From JANSWP01 sp041941305 (lineage in GTDB: Bacteria; Bacteroidota; Bacteroidia; Chitinophagales; Saprospiraceae), in the NCBI GenBank assembly GCA_041941305.1, contig JBGTQJ010000006.1:209234-273233 (forward strand): 64,000 nucleotides of DNA, given 5' to 3'. The position numbers and the translations under genes are program-made. Shown here in pieces: positions 24,369 through 33,485 of the stretch. How positions within the stretch are numbered: position 1 is the stretch's first letter; the number at the start of each line of letters is the position of its first letter. The notes under the pieces were generated by a model, which did no database searches, was not told where the DNA came from, and saw only the letters and a program-made list of their open reading frames with translations.

Positions 24369-25340
24369 ATGAAAAATTTCGATATAGAAGCATACATCAA
24401 TGGTGAACTAACAGGCAATGCCCTTGAAGTCTTCGAAGAAAAACTTCGCCAGGATGCGACTTTTCGGGAAGAAGTAGAAGCATATCGCGAGGTAACGGAG
24501 GCTTTGCAAGTGCAGTTGTTGCGGGATCAGGTTGCAATAGCACTGTCTGGAGCCAATAGTGAAAGCGATAATAGCCCTGAAAGTTTTGCATCAAAAAAAA
24601 AATTAGACGGTAGGTGGTTGACTATCTTAATTCTGGTCTTTGCTACTACTATCATTTGGTTCTTCTTTTTGCAGTCGCCAGAAACTCAACCTGAAAATGG
24701 TTCTGTAATTTCCCAAGAAACAGAGTCAGTAGAAAAAAAAGAGCAAGCCATTACACCAGAATCAGAATCTACCAACCTCAATGGCGTCATCGAGAATACA
24801 CTTGAACCAGAAGAGAATGAACAAACGTCTGACAATTCCAGACCGATTGCCAAGGATGAAACACCCACTATTATTCCACCATTGGTGCCGCCTCCAAATA
24901 TTCGGGGAAAAAACATGGATGATGAAGAATGGCAAGCTTTGTTGAAGTCCATTTGGCATTCGATTTCTCCAATAGAAGGTCTTCAATTTAATGAACCTTT
25001 TGAGGAAGCAGCCAACCTAGTGGTCGCTCAGGATTTTACAATGGCTTTTGTGCAATTGCAGATGCTGGAAAGGCAAAAGCCCGAAAATGATACCCTGTTA
25101 TTTCTAAAAGCGGTTTGTTTGACAGAAATGCAGGAGGGTGCTGAAGCGATAAAATATTTTGACCAAATGGAAAAAAATATCAGCCCGGAATGGAAACCTG
25201 TGATTGACTGGTATCGGGGATTGAGCTATTTGTTAGCAGGAGAATGGGAAAAAGCAGGAACCTCATTGCACGAAATTTCCAGGCAAGACGGGCATCCTTT
25301 TAAAGATCAAAGTCTTCGGGCTTTGGAAGCGTTTCAATGA
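24369..25340 (+). CDS. anti-sigma-like membrane protein with C-terminal TPR-like part
   Basis: ATG 24369 (MKNFDIEAYINGELTGNALEVFEEKL) opens an N-terminal domain typical of Bacteroidota anti-sigma proteins: a short helical region with FEEKLRQDATFREEVEAY (about 20-40). A single membrane helix lies near 82-102 (WLTILILVFATTIIWFFFL). A glutamate- and proline-rich periplasmic linker leads to a TPR-like C-terminal domain (about 215-323, ALLKSIWHSISPIEG and FLKAVCLTEMQEGAEAIKYF). It likely holds the sigma factor inside the cell and senses through its periplasmic repeats. It is co-directional with the sigma gene and the CHAT gene. Confidence 0.8.
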   Translation: MKNFDIEAYINGELTGNALEVFEEKLRQDATFREEVEAYREVTEALQVQLLRDQVAIALSGANSESDNSPESFASKKKLDGRWLTILILVFATTIIWFFFLQSPETQPENGSVISQETESVEKKEQAITPESESTNLNGVIENTLEPEENEQTSDNSRPIAKDETPTIIPPLVPPPNIRGKNMDDEEWQALLKSIWHSISPIEGLQFNEPFEEAANLVVAQDFTMAFVQLQMLERQKPENDTLLFLKAVCLTEMQEGAEAIKYFDQMEKNISPEWKPVIDWYRGLSYLLAGEWEKAGTSLHEISRQDGHPFKDQSLRALEAFQ

Positions 25341-25544
25341 AACGGCATAAGGCAGTTTTATTCTTTATCCTCTTGTTTTGCTATCCAAGAAGGCAGCTAG
25401 AGAGAAGAACCGACTTAAGTTTTGGAGCCACTCGGCATTTATAACATCTTTTTTACGTAAGGCTATTTTTTCTAAATGATTTTTATTCTAATCAAGATGA
25501 TTTATGGAAGCTGTCCTTTTATCATCGTCTAAAAACTATGTTCT

Positions 25545-28500
25545 ATGAAATATTTGATACTGGTTTTTTTTACCTCTATTGTTACACATACTTTTCATGG
25601 GCAAACTATTGATACAACAGTCATTCGAATGGAAATTGATAGTCTGATAAGACTTAATACGACTCTGAAGGAAGAAAAAAAAATCGATGAAGCCTTTACA
25701 GTTTTACAACAGGCAGAAAAAAAATGTCAAAATATGCTTGGAGAGCGAAACGAAGTATATACAAAATTATTAACTATCAAAGGATTTGATTGGTTGAGAA
25801 AAGGAAACTATAAAGAAGCGGAAGACTGTTTTTTAAAATCAAAAACCATTCAAGAAGAAATAGTAGGGAAACAAAATTCAGGTTATCTAGGAAGCATTAG
25901 AGGATTAGGGATTGTTTATGGGCAAATGGGTAAACCACTAAAAGCAGAGCCATTATTCCTGGAAGCGAAGGAATTAACGGAACTACTTTTTGGGAAAAAT
26001 CACATTGAATATGCTCGGAGTGTAGGTAATCTTGCATTATGTAATTCAAATTTGAATCGTTGGGAAAAAGCCGAAACACTTTACTTAGAAACTATTGCAT
26101 TGTATGCCAAGATTTTAGGAAAAGACCATGTTAATTATACCATTAGTTTGTGCAATCTAGGAAACTTATACTATGAAATTGGAAATTATAAAAAAGCAGA
26201 GAAGTTTTTACTTGAATCCAAAACCCTTTTAGAAGGGAAAAATGAAAAAAATCATCGTCTATATAATTCAACCATTGGCAACTTAGGTCTTGTATATTTA
26301 AAACAGGATTTATTCGAAAAAGCCGAACCATTGCTTTTGAAATCGCTCGAATTAGACGAAGAAATTTATGGAAAATCACATCCCTTATATGCTAGTGGTT
26401 TAACCAGTTTAGGTTCATTTTATTATTCAATTGGCAATTATGAGCAAGCAGAGTCTTTTTATTTAAAAGCTATTCACATTAAAGAAGCTGCCTCAGGAAA
26501 GAAAAACAATAGTACAACCTTAGATGAATTGAAGAAATTAGGAAATGTATATATTCAAACCCTCCGATATGATAAAGCAATAGAGGTTTATAATAAGGCA
26601 ATTATGATAAGTGAAAAAGAATACGGAAGGAACCATGGCATATATGCTCGTAATTTAGAAAACCTAGCCATTACTTATGCTATAACAAAAGAAGTGGAGA
26701 AAGCTCAATCCTTGTTTAATGAATCAATTAGTATTAAGGAAAAATTATTTGGTACACAAAACCATAACTATTTAGCAGGTTTAGCAAATTTTGCAGTTTT
26801 TAATTACGATCTGGGTAATTTCGAAAAAGCAGCCACACTTCTTTCGCAAATAATCTTAGCCAAAGAAAAAATATTTGGGAATAAACAGCCTTATTATGTA
26901 AATGATCTAACTTCACTTGCAAATGCTTATTGGGCAATGGGGCATTATGAAAAAACAGACTCCCTTTACTCCAAGGCTGCCGAAATTGAAAAGATGTCAT
27001 TTATTAGGGCTTCTCAACATCTTTCGGAAAAAGAATTATTAAATTATATCCAGGATTTCGCACACCATCAAAATCTACGGTTTTCGTTCTCACACTTAAA
27101 TGACAAATATTCTAAAAACATCTACGATGAGGTTCTGTTCCAGAAAGGTTTTGTATGGAACACTGTTTATAAAATCAGGCATAAAGCTCAGAATAACACA
27201 AATTATTCTGAGCTTTATAATCTTTTAAAGTCCTATTATCGCCAACTTGCCTTTGAGTATTCCAAACCAATTGAAAATCGGACGAATATTACAAAGCTCG
27301 AAGAGAAAGCTAATTCTGTTGAAAAAGAATTAGCTCAAAAGATGCCTGATTTTGGAGAGTTATTTCAAAAAAACAATTGGAAAAAAGTCCAGGCTGCTTT
27401 AAAAACAGGACAAGCTGCTATTGAATATATTCATTACAATTTTCAAAACCCACATCCAACAGACAGCATCATGTATGGAGCTCTAATATTATCTCCAAAG
27501 TTGGATGAGCCCATATATGTACCGCTTTTCGAAGAAGAAGCACTTACTTCTATATTAAATATTGAAAAAAACAACCAAAAAGAATACATCAACCAATTAT
27601 ATAGTATTGACGACCATGAAATTCAAAAAAAACTATATGATCTGATTTGGATGCCTTTAAAAGAACACTTAAAAGATATCGAAACCATTTATTTTTCTCC
27701 CTCAGGGTTACTATATAAGCTCCATATCAGTGCTATTCCTTACAATAAAAAAGAAACACTCGCAGACCGCTATCATCTAATTCAAGTCAATAGTACCCGT
27801 CAATTGGTTTTTCCAGACACAACTGTTTCCACCTCTAATGAAGCCTTGCTCTTTGGTGGTATTTATTATGACTTCGATTCTCTCGCCATCATTCAAGCAA
27901 ATAACGAGATTATTTCCGATAACACATCCGATAGTAATTTGGGTTTTCAAAATATAGATGGCTCTCGTGGTGGCGATTCCTGGAAGCCCCTCAAATGGAC
28001 GACAGTAGAAGTATTGGCCAATGAACAACTCCTTAAATCCGCCGATTTTGAAACATCTCTCAAAACAGGCTATGCTGCTACGGAAGAAGCCTTCCAACAA
28101 ATCGGCATTTCGAGCAACTCTCCAAGAATTCTCCATCTAGCTACTCATGGCTTTTTCTATCCAGACCCAGAGTCAGTGAGCAGTAGGAAGTTGGCAGGGA
28201 GCAGTTTTAACGAACCTGTTTTCAAAATGTCTGATCACCCTATGATTCGCTCCGGCTTAATTATGGCAGGCGGCAATCGGGCTTGGGAAGGTCTTCCTCC
28301 ACTCGAAAATATGGAAGATGGTATTCTCACTGCGTATGAAATCAGTCAGATGGATTTGTCCAATACTGAGCTCGTCGTGTTATCTGCCTGTGAGACCGGT
28401 CTAGGCGATATTCAAGGCAATGAAGGAGTCTACGGCTTACAGCGAGCTTTCAAAATTGCTGGTGCCAGATATTTGATTATGAGCCTTTGGCAGGTTCCTG

Positions 28501-28652
28501 ATTTTCAGACACAGGAGTTGATGACTACTTTTTACGAAAACTGGCTGGTTGAGAAAATGACGATACGAGAGGCATTTCGGGCTGCCCAAAATGAAATGAG
28601 AGAAAAGCATGTTGATCCTTTTTATTGGGCGGGTTTTGTTTTGGTTGAATAA
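25545..28652 (+). CDS. TPR-CHAT protease, exported
   Basis: A signal peptide (about 1-20, YLILVFFTSIVTHTFHG) precedes about ten 42-residue TPR repeats (about 40-480). These are of the kinesin-light-chain kind, with ALCNSNLNRWEKAETLY and similar. A helical linker follows, then a C-terminal CHAT domain (about 680-1035). The catalytic pair is in LHLATHGFF (His868) and LSACETGLG (Cys949), so a caspase-like protease fold is likely active. The signal peptide points to a periplasmic or surface site, which is common in Bacteroidota CHAT proteins but unlike the cytosolic CHAT effectors known elsewhere. Its substrate is unknown. A phrase repeat (28171-28206) is inserted in frame between His and Cys. 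Confidence 0.9.
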   Translation: MKYLILVFFTSIVTHTFHGQTIDTTVIRMEIDSLIRLNTTLKEEKKIDEAFTVLQQAEKKCQNMLGERNEVYTKLLTIKGFDWLRKGNYKEAEDCFLKSKTIQEEIVGKQNSGYLGSIRGLGIVYGQMGKPLKAEPLFLEAKELTELLFGKNHIEYARSVGNLALCNSNLNRWEKAETLYLETIALYAKILGKDHVNYTISLCNLGNLYYEIGNYKKAEKFLLESKTLLEGKNEKNHRLYNSTIGNLGLVYLKQDLFEKAEPLLLKSLELDEEIYGKSHPLYASGLTSLGSFYYSIGNYEQAESFYLKAIHIKEAASGKKNNSTTLDELKKLGNVYIQTLRYDKAIEVYNKAIMISEKEYGRNHGIYARNLENLAITYAITKEVEKAQSLFNESISIKEKLFGTQNHNYLAGLANFAVFNYDLGNFEKAATLLSQIILAKEKIFGNKQPYYVNDLTSLANAYWAMGHYEKTDSLYSKAAEIEKMSFIRASQHLSEKELLNYIQDFAHHQNLRFSFSHLNDKYSKNIYDEVLFQKGFVWNTVYKIRHKAQNNTNYSELYNLLKSYYRQLAFEYSKPIENRTNITKLEEKANSVEKELAQKMPDFGELFQKNNWKKVQAALKTGQAAIEYIHYNFQNPHPTDSIMYGALILSPKLDEPIYVPLFEEEALTSILNIEKNNQKEYINQLYSIDDHEIQKKLYDLIWMPLKEHLKDIETIYFSPSGLLYKLHISAIPYNKKETLADRYHLIQVNSTRQLVFPDTTVSTSNEALLFGGIYYDFDSLAIIQANNEIISDNTSDSNLGFQNIDGSRGGDSWKPLKWTTVEVLANEQLLKSADFETSLKTGYAATEEAFQQIGISSNSPRILHLATHGFFYPDPESVSSRKLAGSSFNEPVFKMSDHPMIRSGLIMAGGNRAWEGLPPLENMEDGILTAYEISQMDLSNTELVVLSACETGLGDIQGNEGVYGLQRAFKIAGARYLIMSLWQVPDFQTQELMTTFYENWLVEKMTIREAFRAAQNEMREKHVDPFYWAGFVLVE
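28171..28206. repeat. phrase repeat inside the CHAT domain
   Basis: GTGAGCAGTAGGAAGTTGGCAGGGAGCAGT-like units (read on the other strand: actgctccctgccaact). They encode VSSRKLAGSS between the two catalytic motifs. The composition is the same as at 612-640 and 39637-39680. Confidence 0.4.
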
Positions 28653-28720
28653 TCCCAAAACTATTGGATTAAATTTATATTAGGCATCGAACCCCATATA
28701 AATCTGTTATAAATTTTTTA

Positions 28721-28756
28721 GGGCTAACAAACCTGATTGTCCAGGTTTGTTAGCCC
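28721..28756. terminator. 15-bp perfect stem-loop after the CHAT gene
   Basis: GGGCTAACAAACCTG (28721-28735) pairs exactly with 28742-28756 around a 6-nt loop, flanked by TTTTTTA on the left and TAAAAAT on the right. This fits a bidirectional transcription stop. Confidence 0.75.
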
Positions 28757-28766
28757 CTAAAAATAT

Positions 28767-28812
28767 TAAAAGGAATTGTCATGGCTTCATGTCCTGGCGA
28801 TTCCTTTTTTTT
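28767..28812 (+). terminator. second terminator after the CHAT gene
   Basis: AAAAGGAAT (28768-28776) pairs with ATTCCTTTT (28800-28808), then more T. The loop contains a small CATG-gctt-CATG hairpin. Confidence 0.65.
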
Positions 28813-29317
28813 TCAAAAAAATCCCCTTCCCACCATTAACCTTTTCCAAAAGCTTACATAAGCAATAGTAAATCGCAGTTAGTTTTAAAATGGAGATGTG
28901 ATTCGGAAAATCATAGAAAAATCAATATCTATAAAATGTGCTATGAAATATTCCGAATTCATTTTTGTCAGCAAAACTAAATGCCTGCCAAATGAGGCAT
29001 AACTGAGGCTGAAATAACAATAAGATTTCAGTATCTCGTTTTCCTCAATTCAAACAGCAGAACGGCAACAGAAAAAGCGTCAGTAGTGGCAAAAGAGGTT
29101 GAGAAACCTCTGAATCTCCCTGTCCCTTTTTCTTCCATTCTCAAATGCTCATCCTGGTCGAGCCATAAGTTTTTTCATGCTCCATTTGACAATGCTTCCC
29201 GGCATTGAAGGGGCGAGCTATGCCTGCTCGGAAGGGATGAATTCAATCATTTCTTAACCGCCTGATCGGTCAATTATTGATGAATTGACAGGAGCAGGCA
29301 CTCAAAACTATTGTGTT
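28813..29317 (+). other. gene-free stretch with small hairpins
   Basis: No reading frame over 20 codons looks real. Small stems such as AGAGGTTgagAAACCTCT-like (near 29093) and TGCttcccGGCA-like pieces (near 29190) occur upstream of the PKD-protein gene. A leader or attenuator is possible but not shown. Confidence 0.3.
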
Positions 29318-29680
29318 ATGAAAAAGCAATTTGTAAAAATCAATCGCGTTCCTGGTCTCGCTATTTTTTGTTTCTCCCTGTTTTTAATGAGTTTTCAAAA
29401 CCCTGCTGTTGAAGTTTGTGGTACAGAAGTAGTTTCCTGTCCGACTGCGAGTTTCACCATCCAAAACAATGGTTGCGTTGGTCCTTGCGAAATTACCTTC
29501 ATCAATCAGTCTATCAATGCGACTTCTTATCACTGGGATTTTGGAGACGGAAATACTTCCACTGAAGTAAATCCAAAACATACCTATCAAAATGCTGGAA
29601 CCTATACGGTGACTTTAACAGCAATTCTGGGAGGATGCCAAGTAGACTGGATTGGTACAGTAGATATTATCAATGCTTAA
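29318..29680 (+). CDS. small exported PKD-domain protein
   Basis: ATG 29318 (MKKQFVKINRVPGLAIFCFSLFLMSFQ) gives a signal peptide. The 120-residue product is essentially one PKD domain (about 40-118), with the characteristic WDFGDGNTS and the final TYQNAGTYTVTLT. Two cysteine pairs (CPTASF... and CVGPC) probably form disulphides. PKD domains are beta-sandwich modules that mediate contacts at the cell surface; such a minimal single-domain protein is unusual. It has no sorting domain and may be periplasmic or loosely surface-bound. Confidence 0.8.
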   Translation: MKKQFVKINRVPGLAIFCFSLFLMSFQNPAVEVCGTEVVSCPTASFTIQNNGCVGPCEITFINQSINATSYHWDFGDGNTSTEVNPKHTYQNAGTYTVTLTAILGGCQVDWIGTVDIINA

Positions 29681-29793
29681 TTGTTGGTTTGACATGAGTT
29701 ATCCCGAATTTTTAGGAAGTAAGATATGACGTACCTCTCCACAGGAGTCCCCTTGGGAAAAGGCACTTAACAAATCGTTTTTGATCTATGTTA

Positions 29794-29908
29794 CCAATAT
29801 TTCGTGCCTAATGGCACTATGTCATCAGGTATAAAGTGCCGTTAGGCACGTAATATTGATAAAAAAAGTACTCTAACCTATATCAAAGTCCCATCGGGAC
29901 GAAATATG
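29794..29908. repeat. three copies of a GTGCC/GGCAC hairpin repeat unit
   Basis: Units GTGCCTAATGGCAC (29804-29817, in reverse orientation), GTGCCGTTAGGCAC (29836-29849) and GTCCCATCGGGAC (29888-29900) each carry an adjoining GAAATATTG-like tail (cgtaatattg, cgaaatatg, and inverted ccaatatttc). They look like dispersed intergenic repeat units, one inverted and two direct. Confidence 0.7.
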
Positions 29909-29924
29909 AAAAATTCGGGCTGAC

Positions 29925-31370
29925 TCATGTTTCTTCTATTTGATTAATCTTAGCCTCCAACCATTTTCTTGCCGTTAAGGCCTTCAATCCTTTGACATGA
30001 TTATTCATCTTTGCCACAATCTCATTAGGAAGCTTCTTTTGATAAATTAGAGTAGTCAATTTTTTGATACTCAGAATAAAATTTAAGTTCTCTGCTTTCT
30101 TTTGAGAAGAAATTATCGTTTTTCGCCTAATGAATTTTTCAAATGCCTCTAATTGAGCCATTAAAAAATCATAATCATCATGGTTTGTGAAAAATTGCTC
30201 GAACCAGGCTCTCACCAGAATAGTTCTGGCATTTACTTCATAAAGAATTTGGGTAAAATGGTATTGGCTTAATAAATCTATTGTTTTGCTGTATGCTTGA
30301 CTGTGAAAATAAAGTGCCGCTAAACTCAATACCCTGGTATCTTCTCGAACTGCTTCATCAAGATAATTTTGATAGGTTTCAATAAAATTGCTGGTCCAAT
30401 CAAATTCTTTCCCTAAACATCCAGCATACACAATATTGATAAAATCCCCTTCGCTTATCTTTTCATTGTCAATGATGATTTCAAGTTTTAATCCCAATTT
30501 ATATAAATCCAATACATCTTTATAAAAGCTTGACAATCCTTTATTTATTTGTTGAATTGCATAATTTCTCAAATTAAGTAAAATGGCTATTTGGTCTGTT
30601 TTACTGATGCTTTTAAAATGCTTGGGTAATAATCGTTTTCCATTCTCAAAGGCTTCCTCACTTTTTTCGGAATCAAACAATTCAAACACACATTTATACA
30701 GTTCAAATACGGGATTCTCCTCTGAAAAACCTTCGCTCTCCTTCAAGCTTTCCTGTATAAATCTAATTTGGAAGTTTTTTGAAAAAATGCGCTCTCGCAT
30801 TTTCAATTCACTTCCGAATTGCAATTTTCCCAACACAAAAAAATGATCCAGATCCTCCAAGATATCCTGAATCTCAAAATCAACAGCTTTATATTTATTC
30901 GTTAGTGGATGGTAAAAATAATTTTGTTTCAACCACATTTTCTCGATATAGTTTCGAATACCTTTTTGAGCTTGTCCTTCCAATTCTGCAACCAACTTTT
31001 TGGTTTTTTTTTCAAAATATTCGAACAGGTTTCTTTCTCCAAAAGCCTCTGCTAATGTTTTTTCTTTATCAAAGGTTTTGCGTTTTAATTGCAGCTGGAT
31101 CAAATACTCTTCTGTCAAAATTTTCAAATCGGAAATCAAATTTCGCATCCGGGTATCCTGGTATTTTTCCTTGGGGAAAATTTTTTTATAGAGTTGGGCT
31201 TTGGTTAATTTGGGAGCATCGAAGCTTGGATAAAATTTGTAAAGACATTCATAGAGCTTCAAAATCTGCTGATTGGAATTGAAAAAAGGAGATCGCAAAA
31301 ACTTCCGAAATCGCCGAAATTCATCTTTGTCAAGCGATTGTAGCAATTTTATCAAGATAGTTGATTGCAT
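29925..31370 (-). CDS. helical protein of unknown function
   Basis: ATG 31370 (MQSTILIKLLQSLDKDEFRRFRKFLRSPFFNSNQQILKLY region) is preferred over an in-frame start ten codons earlier. The 481 residues are almost wholly alpha-helical. The head motif LIKLLQSLDKDEFRRFRKFL followed by SPFFN recurs in a large Bacteroidota group of unnamed proteins I have seen but cannot assign a function to. No signal peptide or membrane helix, so it is cytoplasmic. It is monocistronic, divergent to the small AraC genes. Confidence 0.75.
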   Translation of the reverse strand: MQSTILIKLLQSLDKDEFRRFRKFLRSPFFNSNQQILKLYECLYKFYPSFDAPKLTKAQLYKKIFPKEKYQDTRMRNLISDLKILTEEYLIQLQLKRKTFDKEKTLAEAFGERNLFEYFEKKTKKLVAELEGQAQKGIRNYIEKMWLKQNYFYHPLTNKYKAVDFEIQDILEDLDHFFVLGKLQFGSELKMRERIFSKNFQIRFIQESLKESEGFSEENPVFELYKCVFELFDSEKSEEAFENGKRLLPKHFKSISKTDQIAILLNLRNYAIQQINKGLSSFYKDVLDLYKLGLKLEIIIDNEKISEGDFINIVYAGCLGKEFDWTSNFIETYQNYLDEAVREDTRVLSLAALYFHSQAYSKTIDLLSQYHFTQILYEVNARTILVRAWFEQFFTNHDDYDFLMAQLEAFEKFIRRKTIISSQKKAENLNFILSIKKLTTLIYQKKLPNEIVAKMNNHVKGLKALTARKWLEAKINQIEET

Positions 31371-31613
31371 TTTGGCTCTGTTTTTTGCTACAAAATACAA
31401 TAAATCTTAATTATAGCAAGTGGTTGATTATCAAAAGAATAAGAATTTTTATTCTACAATATCCTGACATTTTTTGGCTACAAATGTTGAAATATGTCCT
31501 ACACTTTAAGTCGGTTTTCTTCCTAAATTGCGACAACAAAACAAAAAGGTACTTCAAGAGGGTTTTTAAAAACTGTAAATAAAATCCTGACTTACAAATC
31601 CTTATTCTCTTGG

Positions 31614-31632
31614 TTAAATGACCACCATTTGA
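31614..31632. promoter_or_regulatory. operator-like palindrome upstream of the first AraC-type gene
   Basis: TTAAATG-ACCAC-CATTTGA: 7-nt arms (one mismatch) about a 5-nt spacer, 31 nt before the ATG at 31664. A near-identical site precedes the second AraC-type gene at the same distance (32597-32615). Confidence 0.6.
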
Positions 31633-31663
31633 CAGGGAAGAATATTGCCAAATACTTACGATA

Positions 31664-31966
31664 ATGAATCTTTTTGAACAGCCATTAAATCGTGCAGAGT
31701 ATGACTGGTTAAATAGGATCAATCAAAATATTGAGTCCAACCTGGAAGATTCTGATTTTTTGGTGGGAGATATGGCAAAAGCAGAATTTATGTGCGAGCG
31801 GAATTTTTATCGAAAATTCAAAAAATTGACTGGAACTCGTCCAGGTGAATATCTGTCAGATAAAGAATGGAGCGAGCCAAAATACAACAACTTATTTTTG
31901 TTTTTTTTATTCAAATTATGTGTTTATATCTGTTTTGGTATGGATGGAATAAACCATCTCGACTAA
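31664..31966 (+). pseudogene. truncated small AraC-type regulator
   Basis: The first ~66 residues match the 116-aa regulator at 32649 (shared FMCERNFYRKFKKLTG, GEYLS against GKYLS). After YLSDKEW the frame diverges into a hydrophobic tail (NNLFLFFLFKLCVYICF) with no likeness to the second helix-turn-helix. The recognition half is therefore missing. I infer a deletion or rearrangement that left a broken copy; a truncated protein might still be made. Confidence 0.65.
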
Positions 31967-32012
31967 ATCACTTTGAACCTTATTATTCCTTAATCCTTAA
32001 ACTTTTTTAATC

Positions 32013-32426
32013 ATGACAAAAGTAAATGATTCCACAATTGCAGCAATGGCAGAAGTGGTGACTAACCCTTCCGATTATGCTGGTACATTATTCCAAAATA
32101 ATGTAACTAAACAAAATTACTGGATATGGGTAAATGGAGAAAAACTTCTGATACCCAATGATACAGTTTATAAAAACTTATTTGGAGCAACGAAACCTCT
32201 TGAAAGGGCACCAGGTTTTTTAAAACAGTTTACTGATGGTGAACCATTATCTTCAAATGCGATATGCGCTTCCTTCGAGGGTGGTCCATTATTTTTAATT
32301 ACAAACAACCAGCGGTATGGTGTAACTGGAGGTGGGGTAACAAAATACCAATTGCACGGACCTACACAATTTTATCCAGAAATTTTATTCTCTTGTATGA
32401 AAAATCAAGCAAGAGTACTTACCTAA
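32013..32426 (+). CDS. hypothetical protein with repeated 'NGxKxxIP'-like motif
   Basis: A 137-residue protein without signal peptide. Two related segments, WVNGEKLLIPNDTVYKNLFG (about 40-59) and FLITNNQRYGVTGGGVTKYQLHG (about 94-116), resemble the 'xxLIDNGxKRHIPxxxxF' turn seen in various bacterial surface or toxin-linked proteins. That likeness is weak and I do not assign a function. It lies between the broken and intact AraC-type genes and is followed by a hairpin at 32473-32505. Confidence 0.6.
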   Translation: MTKVNDSTIAAMAEVVTNPSDYAGTLFQNNVTKQNYWIWVNGEKLLIPNDTVYKNLFGATKPLERAPGFLKQFTDGEPLSSNAICASFEGGPLFLITNNQRYGVTGGGVTKYQLHGPTQFYPEILFSCMKNQARVLT

Positions 32427-32472
32427 TCAAATCGACGAAGCAATCAGCTAGTCAACTTCGATGAGTCACTAA

Positions 32473-32505
32473 AGGGGCATGAGCGGCAAATTGCTCATGT
32501 CCCCT
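32473..32505 (+). terminator. terminator-like hairpin
   Basis: AGGGGCATGAGC pairs with GCTCATGTCCCCT with one bulged T, after the gene at 32013-32426. It lacks a T-run, so it may be weak. Confidence 0.5.
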
Positions 32506-32596
32506 CTGGAATTTCACATAGCTTATCAGTTCTTATTTTCTTTTGATTTGAATGGAGGCTCGAACCATCGCAACAATTTAGGATATATCATTTGAC

Positions 32597-32615
32597 TTAA
32601 ATGCTGGTCATTTAA
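32597..32615. promoter_or_regulatory. operator-like palindrome upstream of the second AraC-type gene
   Basis: TTAAATG-CTGGT-CATTTAA, a perfect palindrome with 7-nt arms, 33 nt before ATG 32649. An extra CATTTGA half-site precedes it (32589-32595). Confidence 0.65.
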
Positions 32616-32648
32616 GAACTGTAAGTATATACCAAAACTCTTTTTATA

Positions 32649-32999
32649 ATGAACCATTCGGAACAAACACACAATTCAACTGAACAATCTTGGCTCAATG
32701 AAGTCAATACCGTGATTGATAACCAAATGGAAGACTCGGATTTTGTAGTTGAAAAAATGGCAAAAGCCGTTTTTATGTGCGAACGCAACTTTTATCGCAA
32801 ATTCAAAAAACTGACCGGTTCCCGCCCGGGCAAATACCTTTCTGAAAAACGATTGGAAAAAGCCAAAGAATTATTAGAAAACCGGAAATGCGATTCAGTA
32901 AAGGAATTGTCTTGGGCAGTCGGATATGAGAAGCCCGATTATTTCTCCAATATTTTTCAGGCTCGTTTTGGGAAAAGACCTATCGCTTACATTAAGTGA
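32649..32999 (+). CDS. minimal AraC-family DNA-binding protein
   Basis: 116 residues consisting of little more than an AraC/XylS-type double helix-turn-helix. Helix set one is near 33-65 (VEKMAKAVFMCERNFYRKFKKLTG), set two near 70-112 (LEKAKELLENRKCDSVKELSWAVGYEKPDYFSNIFQARFGKRP). The usual ligand-binding domain is absent. This form is found as the output domain of larger Bacteroidota regulators; as a free protein it may act as a transcription factor or an antagonist. Its stop overlaps a GTG start option of the next AraC gene, so the two are probably co-transcribed. Confidence 0.85.
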   Translation: MNHSEQTHNSTEQSWLNEVNTVIDNQMEDSDFVVEKMAKAVFMCERNFYRKFKKLTGSRPGKYLSEKRLEKAKELLENRKCDSVKELSWAVGYEKPDYFSNIFQARFGKRPIAYIK

Positions 33000-33007
33000 T
33001 AATTATT

Positions 33008-33337
33008 ATGAGAGAGAATCAAAATTGGCAAAAAAAATTAGACACCTGGCTAGAAGAAAATTTGAGTGACTCAAATCTTAGAATCGAAGATCTCGCTAGA
33101 GCCGTAGCACTTGGCGAGCGACAATTTTACCGACAATTCAAACAAAAAATGGAGATAACTCCGAATGAATACATAAAGGAAAAGCGCCTTCAAAAAGCAT
33201 TGGAAATATTGGAAAATCGAGCACTTCCTACGGTCAAACGAGTTTCTCTGACAGTAGGCTACAAGAAGCCGGAATATTTTTCAAGTCTCTTTGAAAAACG
33301 TTTTGGAAGACGACCTATTAGTTATTTAAAACCATGA
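33008..33337 (+). CDS. second minimal AraC-family DNA-binding protein
   Basis: ATG 33008 (MRENQNWQKKLDTWLEENL) is chosen; the GTG at 32996, overlapping the previous stop, is an alternative. The 109 residues again form only the AraC-type double helix-turn-helix (IEDLARAVALGERQFYRQFKQKM, then VSLTVGYKKPEYFSSLFEKRFGRRP). It is clearly paralogous to its neighbour at 32649 but diverged. It is followed by the large secreted protein at 33486, which could be a target. Confidence 0.83.
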   Translation: MRENQNWQKKLDTWLEENLSDSNLRIEDLARAVALGERQFYRQFKQKMEITPNEYIKEKRLQKALEILENRALPTVKRVSLTVGYKKPEYFSSLFEKRFGRRPISYLKP

Positions 33338-33485
33338 TATAACATTAAAATTTCATAGACGATTAGAGAAAAGAACAGCCTAAAAATCTTAAATATTTTT
33401 CATGCCGAATCGGTAGAAGAACCTTGGATTTCTTTGCCATTCTGGTATTGAAACATTCAATTTCAAAATCAAAAACTATAAAACA

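Noticed and set aside
30779..31282. 167-aa plus-strand frame
   Set aside because: Antisense to the well-supported helical protein gene at 29925-31370; composition is not coding-like.
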